Assembly: GCA_045539215.1 (NCBI GenBank) | Contig: JAZQEX010000007.1 | Span: 15,843-79,842, forward strand | Reading direction: 5' to 3' | Length of the DNA: 64,000 nt | From: SY8519 sp045539215 | Lineage (GTDB): Bacteria; Bacillota; Clostridia; Lachnospirales; Lachnospiraceae | Part shown: positions 35,740 through 44,436 of the stretch, piece by piece | How positions within the stretch are numbered: position 1 is the first letter of the stretch | Layout of the letters: every line of letters begins with the position of its first letter | Notes under the pieces: generated by a model | What the model was told of the DNA's origin: nothing | Seen by the model: only the letters and a program-made list of their open reading frames with translations | Database searches by the model: none | Translations under genes and position numbers: made by a program

Positions 35740-36885
35740 TTACTCATTCAAAAACGCCGCGAACACGATATTTCCAAGCTCTGCACCGCGTTGTGTGAGT
35801 CGTACAGACTCTGTGTTTTCCTCCAAAAGCCCCTGTCCGACCAGTTCTTTGATCTGGGAGCCGTAAGCCTGCATCATATCCCGTCCGAACCGTTCATAAA
35901 AATCATGCTTTTTGACACCGCATAGCATGCGAAGCCCCAGAAACATGAACTCTTCCATCTGCATTTCTTTTGTCAGACGCACCTTCTCCTGTGCATCAAA
36001 GTCTCCATTGATATACTCTTTCAGATCCGGTGTATTGTGAAACCGGCAGCCATCCATCATGGACGATGCACCAAGCCCCAGCCCCATGTATTCGACACCG
36101 GTCCAGTAACCGATATTATGCCGACAGACCTTTCCCTTTCTGGCATAATTGGAGATCTCATAATGCTCATATCCATGTGCCGACAGAATCTTACGAAGCG
36201 CCTGCTCCATCCGCTCCTCTTCCTCTTCGGTCGGCAGGATCTTTGGCACCTCTCCGGCATCTCTCCGCTCGGCATCCGTATGATACCAGTCATAAAACGG
36301 CGTCCCTTCTTCAATGATCAGACGATAGACTGAAACATGCTCCGGCAAAAGTCCGCACACCTCATGCAATGTATGAGAAAAGGATTCCGCCGTCTGCCCC
36401 GGGAATCCGTAGATCAGATCCACATTGATATTCTGAAAGCCTGCTTTTCTTGCCGCCTCAAAACAAGCCAGAAACTCCTTATTGCGATGGATCCGGCCAA
36501 GTGTCACAAGCTCGCTATCCTGCGCCGATTGCAATCCAATCGAAAGCCTGTTGATCCCTGCTGCTTTCATGGCAGAAAGCTTGCGTGCAGTCACAGTACC
36601 CGGATTACACTCCATCGTAATCTCGGCCTCCGGTTCAACGAAAAACGACTCACGCACGACATCCATCAGCTCTGTGATCTGCTTTTCAGAAAGCAAAGAA
36701 GGCGTGCCACCTCCAAAGAAAATGCTGTTCACACTTCTTTTGGACACGCACGCCGCCTTTTGTTTTATTTCTGTTTCAAGCGCCTCTACATATTCATTTC
36801 TGACATCATCCGTTGCAGGAGCTGATAAAAAATCGCAATATGCACATTTTTTTACACAAAACGGAATATGAAGATATAACTCCAT
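35740..36885 (-). CDS. hemW: Radical SAM heme chaperone HemW
   Basis: A 381-residue radical SAM protein. The cluster cysteines C10, C14 and C17 (CVKKCAYCDF) are followed by Phe, not a fourth Cys, which favours HemW over coproporphyrinogen dehydrogenase HemN. GGGTPSLL and the LSIGLQSAQDSEL block follow. HemW is thought to deliver heme to respiratory proteins. Its ATG shares one base with the lepA stop (TAATG), so translation is coupled; lepA-hemW-hrcA is the usual Firmicute order. Confidence 0.92.
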   Translation of the reverse strand: MELYLHIPFCVKKCAYCDFLSAPATDDVRNEYVEALETEIKQKAACVSKRSVNSIFFGGGTPSLLSEKQITELMDVVRESFFVEPEAEITMECNPGTVTARKLSAMKAAGINRLSIGLQSAQDSELVTLGRIHRNKEFLACFEAARKAGFQNINVDLIYGFPGQTAESFSHTLHEVCGLLPEHVSVYRLIIEEGTPFYDWYHTDAERRDAGEVPKILPTEEEEERMEQALRKILSAHGYEHYEISNYARKGKVCRHNIGYWTGVEYMGLGLGASSMMDGCRFHNTPDLKEYINGDFDAQEKVRLTKEMQMEEFMFLGLRMLCGVKKHDFYERFGRDMMQAYGSQIKELVGQGLLEENTESVRLTQRGAELGNIVFAAFLNE

Positions 36886-38699
36886 TATTTCTTATCCTCA
36901 TCCAGCTTCAATACGCTCATGAAAGCTTTCTGCGGAATCTCAACATTACCGATCTGGCGCATCCGCTTCTTGCCTTCCTTCTGTTTTTCAAGAAGCTTCC
37001 GCTTTCTCGTAATATCGCCGCCGTAACATTTTGCCAATACGTCTTTTCGCATCGCCTTGACCGTCTCTCTGGCGATGACCTTGCCGCCGACCGCCGCCTG
37101 GATCGGAATCTCAAAGAGATGACGCGGGATCTCTTCCTTCAGACGTTCGCACATCTTACGCCCTCTGGCATATGCGCTGTCTGCAAATACGATGAAGGAA
37201 AGGGCATCCACCTCTTCTCTATTAATAAGGATATCCAGCTTAACCAGCTTAGATCGCTCGTAACCTTTCAGCGTATAATCAAAGGACGCATAGCCGCGGG
37301 AACGGGACTTTAATGCATCAAAGAAATCATAAATGATCTCGTTAAGTGGCAGAACATATTTTAACAGCGCACGCTTTTCTTCAATATATTCCATGCTCTG
37401 GTAAATACCGCGCCGCTCCTGGCAAAGGTCCATAATGCTGCCGATGAACTCACTTGTCACCATGATCTCTGCATCCACGACAGGCTCTTCCATATAGTCA
37501 ATCTCAGACGGATCCGGGAGGTTTGAAGGGTTCGTCACTTCAAGCATCGTACCGTCTGTTTTATGTACCCGGTATACTACGCCCGGCGCCGTCGTCACAA
37601 GGTCTAGATTATATTCTCGTTCCAGACGCTCCTGGATGATCTCTAAATGCAGCAGTCCAAGGAAACCGCAGCGGAAACCGAAGCCAAGTGCAGCCGATGT
37701 CTCTGCCTCAAACTGCAGGGACGCATCGTTTAACTGCAGCTTCTCTAACGCATCTCTAAGATCCGGATACTTCGCGCCGTCCGCCGGATAGATACCACAG
37801 TAAACCATCGGTGTTACCTGTTTGTAGCCCGGCAACGGTTCCGCACACGGATTTTCTCTTCCCGTGATCGTATCGCCGACCTGCGTGTCGCTGACATTTT
37901 TGATGCTGGCTGTGATATATCCAACCTCGCCGGCCGAAAGCTCGTCACAGGGAATAAACTGACCTGCGCCAAAGTAACCGGTCTCCACAACATCCGCTGT
38001 CGCACCGGTCGCCATCATCCTGACCGGCATACCCGGGCGCACACTGCCCTCTTTGATCCGGCAGAATACAATAACGCCCTTATAGGAATCATAGATCGAG
38101 TCAAAGATCAGCGCTTTGAGCGGCGCATCCGCATCTCCCGTCGGTGCAGGAATGTGTGATACGATCTGCTCTAAAACATCGTGCACGTTCTCTCCGGTCT
38201 TTGCGGAAATCCGCGGCGCATCCTGCGCTTCTATACCGATGACATCTTCAATCTCTTCCGCCACGCGGTCAGGATCCGCGCTCGGCAGATCGATCTTATT
38301 GATGACCGGCATTACATCCAGATCATGATCAAGTGCCAGATATACATTCGCAAGCGTCTGTGCCTCCACGCCCTGCGCTGCATCGACAACCAAAATCGCA
38401 CCGTCACAGGCTGCAAGGCTGCGTGAAACTTCATAATTAAAATCAACATGGCCCGGCGTGTCGATCAGGTTGAAGATATACTCTTCTCCGTCATCCGCAC
38501 GGTACACGGTACGAACGGTCTGCGCCTTGATCGTGATTCCGCGCTCCCGCTCAAGATCCATATTGTCAAGAACCTGGGACTGCATCTCGCGGCTCGTCAA
38601 AAGTCCGGTCATCTCAATGATCCGGTCTGCCAGCGTGGATTTCCCATGGTCAATATGTGCAATGATACAAAAATTTCTGATTTTATTCTGGTCTGCCAA
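36885..38699 (-). CDS. lepA: Elongation factor 4 (LepA)
   Basis: A 604-residue translational GTPase proposed to back-translocate or aid initiation on the ribosome. G1 is AHIDHGKST, G3 DTPGHVDF and G4 NKIDLPSADP; the C-terminal domain has CYGGDITRKRKLLEKQKEGKKRM, characteristic of LepA. I start at TTG 38699, where GAGGAG lies 9 bases upstream and the length equals the family's; an upstream start at 38744 would fall inside the promoter. It heads lepA-hemW. Confidence 0.96.
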   Translation of the reverse strand: MADQNKIRNFCIIAHIDHGKSTLADRIIEMTGLLTSREMQSQVLDNMDLERERGITIKAQTVRTVYRADDGEEYIFNLIDTPGHVDFNYEVSRSLAACDGAILVVDAAQGVEAQTLANVYLALDHDLDVMPVINKIDLPSADPDRVAEEIEDVIGIEAQDAPRISAKTGENVHDVLEQIVSHIPAPTGDADAPLKALIFDSIYDSYKGVIVFCRIKEGSVRPGMPVRMMATGATADVVETGYFGAGQFIPCDELSAGEVGYITASIKNVSDTQVGDTITGRENPCAEPLPGYKQVTPMVYCGIYPADGAKYPDLRDALEKLQLNDASLQFEAETSAALGFGFRCGFLGLLHLEIIQERLEREYNLDLVTTAPGVVYRVHKTDGTMLEVTNPSNLPDPSEIDYMEEPVVDAEIMVTSEFIGSIMDLCQERRGIYQSMEYIEEKRALLKYVLPLNEIIYDFFDALKSRSRGYASFDYTLKGYERSKLVKLDILINREEVDALSFIVFADSAYARGRKMCERLKEEIPRHLFEIPIQAAVGGKVIARETVKAMRKDVLAKCYGGDITRKRKLLEKQKEGKKRMRQIGNVEIPQKAFMSVLKLDEDKK

Positions 38700-38734
38700 A
38701 TTCGTATTCTCCTCTATGCCAAATTCCAGAGCAA

Positions 38735-38764
38735 AGTATAGCATAATCCTTTCGGATTTGTCTA
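38735..38764 (-). promoter_or_regulatory. Promoter of lepA-hemW
   Basis: On the minus strand TAGACA (38764-38759), 18 bases and TATACT (38740-38735) with an extended TG. The spacer is filled by the palindrome AATCC-N4-GGATT (38745-38758). Confidence 0.7.
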
Positions 38765-38819
38765 TTTTTTACAATTGGAAACAAATCGCATAAAACCGCG
38801 TATTTTTTATGATTTCCGG

Positions 38820-38848
38820 TTGACAAACGAGTTTCTGTCCACTAGAAT
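38820..38848 (+). promoter_or_regulatory. Promoter of rpsT
   Basis: Consensus TTGACA, 17 bases and TAGAAT, followed by a leader of about 70 bases before the TTG start. Divergent from the lepA promoter. Confidence 0.8.
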
Positions 38849-38928
38849 ATCAGAGTATGATTTCTTCGGCCAGTCCGTGTCAAAGCCGGGGAACACACTT
38901 TTAATCCATTATATAGGAGGTGTTACGA

Positions 38929-39192
38929 TTGGCAAATATTAAATCTGCAAAGAAAAGAATTCTTGTTACGCAGACCAAGACAGACCGTAATAAAGCTATC
39001 CGCTCTAAGGTTAAAACTTCCATCAAAAAAGTGGAAGCAGCCGTAGCGGCAAACGATAAAGAAGCGGCACAGGCTGCACTGCTGGAAGCTACTTCCACCA
39101 TTGATAAAGCAGCTACAAAGGGCGTTTATCATAAGAACAACGCTTCCCGCAAGGTCGCTCGTCTTGCCAAAGCTGTTAACAGCATCGCGTAA
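38929..39192 (+). CDS. rpsT: 30S ribosomal protein S20
   Basis: An 87-residue lysine/alanine-rich S20 that binds 16S rRNA. MANIKSAKKRI and the C-terminal KGVYHKNNASRKVARLAK are typical. The start codon is TTG, 8 bases after AGGAGG. A UUG start is also known for E. coli rpsT, where it takes part in autoregulation; whether the same holds here is not shown. It is a single-gene unit with a strong promoter and terminator. Confidence 0.97.
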   Translation: MANIKSAKKRILVTQTKTDRNKAIRSKVKTSIKKVEAAVAANDKEAAQAALLEATSTIDKAATKGVYHKNNASRKVARLAKAVNSIA

Positions 39193-39201
39193 TTAAAATA
39201 T

Positions 39202-39240
39202 AAAAGCAGCTGATTCCGTCATGTCAGCTGCTTTTCTTTT
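39202..39240 (+). terminator. rpsT terminator, probably bidirectional
   Basis: AAAAGCAGCTGA (39202-39213) and TCAGCTGCTTTT (39224-39235) form a 12-bp stem, with a T-rich run after it on the plus strand and TTTTATATTTT on the minus, serving both rpsT and the converging holA. Confidence 0.92.
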
Positions 39241-39243
39241 TTT

Positions 39244-40224
39244 CTAAATCTGTGCGATCGTCGTCATCACAAGCTCAACCGCCATTCTGTCAGTCAGACG
39301 TCCCGATTTTACATCCTCATCTGCCTGCACACAGGTCTCGATCGCATTTTGTATTTGTTCATCTGTAAACTTTGCCGCCTGGGCAAGGTTTTTTTTGACT
39401 GCAAATGGAGGAATCTTAGCCGCAGAGGCCATCTCTTTATCCCCCATTCCGGTTTTTCGCATACTCTTTAACCGGTTTAAGATATAAAACTGTCTGCCGA
39501 TCAAAAAAAGGATCCGCATCGGCGGTTCCCGCAGGCGCACCAGATCCAGATACAGATCCATCGCGCGCTGTCTGTTTTTAGCGGCAAGTGCATCGATCAT
39601 ATCAAAAATATGATTGCCGACAGCCGGGACGCCGACAGCCTTCACATCTTCGGCAGTGATCACATCCTTCTCCATCGTGTAGCAGAGAAGTTTTTCGAGC
39701 TCCTGAGAGATCAGTTCCATATCATCTCCCGTGCTTTCCAAAAACGAGTTCAGCACAGGCTCCGTGATCTTTTTGCCTTCCCGTTTCAACTGTGAAAGGA
39801 TCCATTTCTTCAGAACGACGTTCCGTTGCCTCGCAAACTGCACCGCACGTCCGTTTTTTTCGGTCTGTTTAAACATACGGGATCGCTTATCCACTTCTGA
39901 TTCGACAAACAACAAGATCGCAGTGTCAGGAATCTCTGAAAGATATTCTGCCATTCCTTCCGGCGTTTTCTTATAAAATCCACTCTCCTGTATCAGGATC
40001 ACACGGTATTCCGCAAAAAACGGCATCGTTTGTGCCTGCGAAATGATCTCTTTCGGATCCGCGTTTTTTCCCTCAAACACAGAAAGGTTCATTCCCGCAT
40101 TGTCGCCAAGCACCGTTTCGATCAGTCTGCTCTGATACTGCCGGATCAGATATTTCTCCTCTCCGTAAAACAGATACACATGCCGAAATGTTCGATTTTT
40201 CAATTCAGCTGCAAGCTTTTCCAT
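39244..40224 (-). CDS. holA: DNA polymerase III subunit delta
   Basis: A 326-residue clamp-loader subunit that opens the sliding clamp. VYLFYGEEKYLIRQY near the N-terminus, the Walker-like region without a P-loop, and the GNHIFDMIDALAAKNRQRAM block are typical of Firmicute HolA (YqeN). ATG 40224 is chosen because GGGAGAGAG precedes it; this start overlaps the upstream reductase gene by 20 bases. In most Firmicutes holA directly follows comEC; here five other features stand between them. Confidence 0.92.
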   Translation of the reverse strand: MEKLAAELKNRTFRHVYLFYGEEKYLIRQYQSRLIETVLGDNAGMNLSVFEGKNADPKEIISQAQTMPFFAEYRVILIQESGFYKKTPEGMAEYLSEIPDTAILLFVESEVDKRSRMFKQTEKNGRAVQFARQRNVVLKKWILSQLKREGKKITEPVLNSFLESTGDDMELISQELEKLLCYTMEKDVITAEDVKAVGVPAVGNHIFDMIDALAAKNRQRAMDLYLDLVRLREPPMRILFLIGRQFYILNRLKSMRKTGMGDKEMASAAKIPPFAVKKNLAQAAKFTDEQIQNAIETCVQADEDVKSGRLTDRMAVELVMTTIAQI

Positions 40225-41152
40225 CCGCCACTCTCTCCCGCAGTTCCCTGCAGATTTTTTCATACATCGGAAGACTTACACCATACTGTTTTGCAAGTCG
40301 TTCTACATAATATACCAGTCCGTCAATCTCTGTCATCTTTCCTGCTTTCAGATCCCGCTGCATCGACGTCATCATCTCCGGTGCCAGTGTATCAATGATC
40401 GCCAGATTCTTCTCCACAGGATCTTCTGTCAATTGGATCCCCATTGCTTTTGCAAGGATCTTTATCTCAGCATTGAGCCCTGCAAAACAGTCTCTGCACT
40501 CCCCCGGCTTTTGAATTTCCCCGGCCGTCACATCATAATAGACACCGCAGGCATTCTGCGCCGAGATGTATGAGTACTTCATCATCGCATCTTTTCTGAT
40601 ATCATCCGACAAAACGACCACCGCGCCGCCACTTTTCAGATCATCCCGTATCGACTCTAAGACCGGACGGTATTCTTCCGGTTCCCTGACGCCATAGACC
40701 ACACGCAGGATATTCCCGCTAAGAACGATATGTCCGGGCTTTGCAACATGTGCCGCAACATAGATGCAGCCATCCGTCACAAGGATACCGGGAAGGTCTT
40801 TTTGCATCTTTTCTCCGGTCCCGTAGATGTTTAGGATCGGGATTACTACGGTATCCTTGTCTGCGATCCTTTGGATAAACGGAATCGTCTCATCGAGAGA
40901 ATAGCCCTTTACGCACACAAAGATAACATCCGGCGTCCCCTGATATTCCTCCATCGTATATGCCTGTACCGGCTGAAATAAAAGCGTCTCCTGAGGGGTC
41001 TGAATCTGCAGACCATTTTCAAGCATTGCCTCCAAATGCGCACCCCTTGCAATAAACGTAACATTCTTTCCCGCTTTTAAAAGTGCCATTCCGATCGCGG
41101 AACCGGTCCCACCGGCACCGATGATCAGATAATTTAACTGCTCATTCAACAT
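40205..41152 (-). CDS. Ketopantoate reductase family protein
   Basis: A 315-residue NADP-dependent reductase of the ApbA/PanE family. The nucleotide motif GAGGTGSAIG is at residues 12-21; MMKYSYISAQNACG near residue 190 holds the usual catalytic lysine; a C-terminal helical domain has the conserved glutamate and serine region. PanE makes pantoate for coenzyme A, but the family has many paralogues with other 2-keto acid substrates, and no pan genes are nearby. Its start follows directly on a truncated acetyltransferase, suggesting it arrived with, or displaced, that gene. Confidence 0.82.
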   Translation of the reverse strand: MLNEQLNYLIIGAGGTGSAIGMALLKAGKNVTFIARGAHLEAMLENGLQIQTPQETLLFQPVQAYTMEEYQGTPDVIFVCVKGYSLDETIPFIQRIADKDTVVIPILNIYGTGEKMQKDLPGILVTDGCIYVAAHVAKPGHIVLSGNILRVVYGVREPEEYRPVLESIRDDLKSGGAVVVLSDDIRKDAMMKYSYISAQNACGVYYDVTAGEIQKPGECRDCFAGLNAEIKILAKAMGIQLTEDPVEKNLAIIDTLAPEMMTSMQRDLKAGKMTEIDGLVYYVERLAKQYGVSLPMYEKICRELRERVADGKACS

Positions 41153-41483
41153 AAAACTCTCCCCGCAGCTTCTGCTGCAATTTTAAAGATCATCGCATTA
41201 TCCTCAATGGTAACGCCGCCGCGTGACATCATCAGTACGTTGTACATGATCGAAACATTTTTCCGATTTTTACAGTGCCCGCCATATTCACACGAACCGG
41301 CGCCTGAATGAATGATCCTTCTCCGATGTTATCCCCGAACAGCTCTTTTACAAGCGCATTGTACTCCGGGCTTCCCGGCATCGTCTGATTGATCTTAAAA
41401 CAATATTCTGCAGTACGGTTCACATCTTTTATATCTTCTTCCGACAACGTTCTTACGTCTACTCTTTCCTCGGTCACATTCAT
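41153..41483 (-). pseudogene. Truncated, frameshifted hexapeptide-repeat acetyltransferase
   Basis: From ATG 41483 (behind GGAGACG) the frame encodes MNVTEERVDVRTLSEED, then a left-handed helix start GEGSFIQAPVRVNMAGTVKIGK, and goes out of frame at an A run (T run 41258-41262 on the plus strand). Adding one A restores NVSIMYNVLMMSRGG and VTIEDNAMI, the expected continuation of sugar/maltose-type O-acetyltransferases. After that the match stops and the sequence runs straight into the reductase gene, so the C-terminal half is deleted. Both lesions make a functional product unlikely. Confidence 0.78.
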
Positions 41484-41526
41484 TTTTTCGTCTCCTTCTA
41501 AACTGATAATGATATTGTTAATAATA

Positions 41527-41793
41527 TCATACTCTATCCAAGATATCATGATGTCCTATATCTAGAAGTAAAATAAGCTGGTTATCTTCATAATACCAGA
41601 TAATCCGAATATCCATATTAACACTGCATTCAAACAGTTCCTCCGTACCTTTGATTCGCTTCGTGCGGAGCGACGGATGAAGTGGATTCTGCGAAAGTAT
41701 CTCTACTTTCTTCTTAATTTGCTTCTTTTCATCAGTTGTCATTTTCCTGAAATGCTTTTCAAATCGTTTTGTGTATGTAATCTTATAAGCCAC
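41527..41793 (-). CDS. RelE/ParE-superfamily toxin
   Basis: An 88-residue basic protein from GTG 41793, one base after the antitoxin stop, with the GGAGAAG site inside the antitoxin gene. YKITYTKRFEKHFRKM, RTKRIKGTEELFECSV and the ending IRIIWYYEDNQLILLLDIG show the RelE/YafQ-like fold with its paired arginine-rich and C-terminal strands. Members are mostly ribosome-dependent mRNA endonucleases; activity is inferred, not shown. Confidence 0.85.
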   Translation of the reverse strand: MAYKITYTKRFEKHFRKMTTDEKKQIKKKVEILSQNPLHPSLRTKRIKGTEELFECSVNMDIRIIWYYEDNQLILLLDIGHHDILDRV

Positions 41794-41794
41794 T

Positions 41795-42052
41795 TTACTT
41801 CTCCAAAGACTCAAAAAGTGCATCTACCGTGTCAAATATTGGTTGCTCTCCAGAAGCAATCTTTTCTTTTATTTCACTTATCTCTTTCTTAAGGTCATCA
41901 ATATACTTTGTCGGATAAACAGCCAATGGAAAAAGCATGATTGTACCGTCTTTCTCTACTACTTCAAACTGGTCCCCTTCAGATAATCCTAACCTTGTTA
42001 CAATGTCACTCGGTAATGTAATCTGCGATTTTTTTCTTAATGTTGCAATCAT
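41795..42052 (-). CDS. AbrB/MazE-type antitoxin
   Basis: An 85-residue protein with an N-terminal SpoVT/AbrB swapped-hairpin DNA-binding domain (ATLRKKSQITLPSDIVTRLG, then GDQFEVVEKDG) and a C-terminal helical, acidic tail (DLKKEISEIKEKIASGEQ) suited to wrapping the toxin. GAGGTGCAAAG precedes the ATG. It is the first gene of the pair and likely represses its promoter, which carries a tandem 8-base repeat. Confidence 0.88.
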   Translation of the reverse strand: MIATLRKKSQITLPSDIVTRLGLSEGDQFEVVEKDGTIMLFPLAVYPTKYIDDLKKEISEIKEKIASGEQPIFDTVDALFESLEK

Positions 42053-42084
42053 CTTTGCACCTCACATTTTATGTATTCCGATTT

Positions 42085-42107
42085 TCCAACTATCCAACTA
42101 CAGTATA
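42085..42107 (-). promoter_or_regulatory. Promoter and tandem-repeat operator of the toxin-antitoxin pair
   Basis: An extended -10, TGGTATACT (TATACT at 42107-42102, minus strand), is followed by two perfect tandem copies of TAGTTGGA (42100-42085). The repeats cover the expected transcription start. No good -35 is seen. Confidence 0.55.
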
Positions 42108-42139
42108 CCATAGAGCCACACGATAATGAAGCAGTTTTG

Positions 42140-44359
42140 TCATTCTCTCATATAAGACGTTCGATATATTTGTCCATTCTTTTCATAAAAGGTAATCTGT
42201 CCATAATCTATCGTGGTACCTATCAATATGTCTCGTTCAGTTAGCCTTCTTATCGTTTTTTCTCCCGGATGACCATAGTTGTTTTCTCCAACCGATATGA
42301 TCGCATATTTCGGCTTTATCTGATCCAAAAATGCATCCGTACTCGAATAATTCGATCCATGGTGTCCGACTTTAAGAACATCTACATCCTGCAGAAGCCC
42401 TCGTTCCAGCAAAAGCTGTTCGCCTGCTTCTCCGAGATCTCCCGTAAACAGGAACCGCCGGCCATCGCGTTCTAAGATCCATACCTGTGACAACTCGTTT
42501 TTATCTGAGATCTCTTCTTCTGATTCCGGGTACAGACAGGTCATTTTCATCTCATCCGCCCTGATCACAGCCCCTTTGGAAACCGTCTGAATCTCTGTGT
42601 GATTCTGTTTCGCCACTTCAATCAGACGCACCATTATCTCATCTTGCGCATCTGCTCCAAGCTCATGTTTCACAGATACTTCTGACAAAACCAACGTTTT
42701 CACCGGATATCCGCTTTCCAACACCTCCAACAGGCCACCCATATGGTCTTCATCCGTATGCGTGACGATCCAGTAATCTACACGCCGGATCTTATGATAC
42801 TGTAAAAACGGCAGGATCCGATATTTCCCCACCTGATCTTCAGAGGTGCTGCCTCCATCGATCATAACGGTACTGCCGTCGGATGTAGAAATGCAGATAC
42901 CATCTCCCTGCCCCACATCCAGAAAATCCACGCGAAACGTCTTTTGCATCGGATTTACGAGGATCAGAGACAGCAACAGCACAGGGATGAGATACAGATA
43001 AATATGACGCTTTATCAGTGTACGTCGCTTTTTCTCTCTCCAGACACCCGGCGGGAATTTTTTTCTTAACAGGTTGTGTTTTCTTTGCAGAATCACACAG
43101 CATGAAACCAGCACAACATAATATATGACCAGGCCCCATACCGGAATGTGTCCTGTCAAAAACTGGTGGGCAGGCAGCTTCTCTATGCCATGCATCTGCA
43201 ACGAAAAAAGTTTTAAGATCCAGTGATCCGGCAGGACCAGAACTTTTGATAATGCCGGGCAAACAATCCCGAAAACACCGCTGAGCAATCCGTCCGCCAA
43301 GAGCAGGGAACAGCAAGGGACAACGATCAGATTTAAAAATACGGAATACGGGGAAATATAATAAAATAGCGATGCCGTCAGTGGCGTAAGACCGATCCAG
43401 ACAGAAAAAGACAGCTGAGCTGATTGAAAAAAGGATTCTCCACGCGGGATGCGTCTGATCCATTCGGGAACCGGGAACAGGCTTCTGATAACAGGCAACA
43501 GGATACCGATGGAGAAAACCGCACCGAAAGATAACAGAAATCCTGCCTGCATAACAGAAAGCGGATTGATGAACAACAGAATGATCGCGGAATAGGCCAA
43601 TGCCGTCAGCGTGTCATAAAATCTGCCGGATACCTGCGCGCCCAGATAAAAGAAAAACATGATCATCGCCCGCATCGCGCTGACGGACATTCCGCTCATC
43701 AAGACAAATAAGAATACCATTGTGCCGCTGATCGCTGGGCTTAAGAAATAACGCAGGCCAAGTCTTCGTTTTAACAGGCCAAACAATGTCATACCCAAGA
43801 TTGAAATGTGCAGCCCGGATATTGCCATGATATGAGAGATGCCGTTTTTCTGATAAAGAGTTCTCATATCATCCTCAAGTAAACTACGGTCTCCGAGAAG
43901 CATCGCGCAAAGGATCCCGGCATCCTCTTCTCCTGCTGCTGTCTCGATCCCCGTACGCATTTGACTGCGGAGCCGGTACAGCCATTCACGCAGCATAAAC
44001 CGGGGTTCCTGTACCACAGCAACCTGTTCTGCATATTGGCTAAATAAGATTTTTTGCGATTTGTAATAACGGGCAAAGTCAAAGTTGCCCTCATTTCTGC
44101 CGGATGAAAAGCCCTGAACCGGGCCGAATGAACGGACCCTGCTGCCAATCATGATCTGACTGTCCTCTGCATACAGGATCGCTTTTTTTGCGCGCTCCAC
44201 ACCGGAGTTGGTGTGGAAAGAAACGTCGCGCAAAAGATACATCGTTGTCTGTTCTTTCTCCTCCTTCGCGATCACAGCCCCGCTGATCATTTGTGTCTGT
44301 TGCTTTAAACGGGACACCTGCAGATCATATTGCCGGAAGGATATGCCAAACAGAATCAA
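42140..44359 (-). CDS. comEC: ComEC/Rec2 DNA uptake channel
   Basis: A polytopic protein of about 739 residues that forms the inner-membrane DNA channel in transformation. After one N-terminal hydrophobic segment comes an OB-like region, then the competence domain with LLGDRSLLEDDMRTLYQKNGISHIMAISGLHIS split over many membrane helices, and a C-terminal metallo-beta-lactamase domain with FLDVGQGDGICIS and THTDEDHMGG. The start is uncertain: TTG 44359 has no binding site, while AGAGGAGG farther upstream is followed in frame only by ATT codons. It ends the comEA-regulator-kinase-comEC operon. Confidence 0.9.
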   Translation of the reverse strand: MILFGISFRQYDLQVSRLKQQTQMISGAVIAKEEKEQTTMYLLRDVSFHTNSGVERAKKAILYAEDSQIMIGSRVRSFGPVQGFSSGRNEGNFDFARYYKSQKILFSQYAEQVAVVQEPRFMLREWLYRLRSQMRTGIETAAGEEDAGILCAMLLGDRSLLEDDMRTLYQKNGISHIMAISGLHISILGMTLFGLLKRRLGLRYFLSPAISGTMVFLFVLMSGMSVSAMRAMIMFFFYLGAQVSGRFYDTLTALAYSAIILLFINPLSVMQAGFLLSFGAVFSIGILLPVIRSLFPVPEWIRRIPRGESFFQSAQLSFSVWIGLTPLTASLFYYISPYSVFLNLIVVPCCSLLLADGLLSGVFGIVCPALSKVLVLPDHWILKLFSLQMHGIEKLPAHQFLTGHIPVWGLVIYYVVLVSCCVILQRKHNLLRKKFPPGVWREKKRRTLIKRHIYLYLIPVLLLSLILVNPMQKTFRVDFLDVGQGDGICISTSDGSTVMIDGGSTSEDQVGKYRILPFLQYHKIRRVDYWIVTHTDEDHMGGLLEVLESGYPVKTLVLSEVSVKHELGADAQDEIMVRLIEVAKQNHTEIQTVSKGAVIRADEMKMTCLYPESEEEISDKNELSQVWILERDGRRFLFTGDLGEAGEQLLLERGLLQDVDVLKVGHHGSNYSSTDAFLDQIKPKYAIISVGENNYGHPGEKTIRRLTERDILIGTTIDYGQITFYEKNGQIYRTSYMRE

Positions 44360-44436
44360 TATCAGCAGGAAGGAAATCGCAAAAATTCCTCCTCTGATGC
44401 GATTGATATTTGCTCACTCCTTTCAAAAAGAAGTCC

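Noticed and set aside
41232..41549. A 105-codon hypothetical protein
   Set aside because: Its last residues are out-of-frame acetyltransferase sequence and its true start is at 41483; it is better read as a pseudogene.
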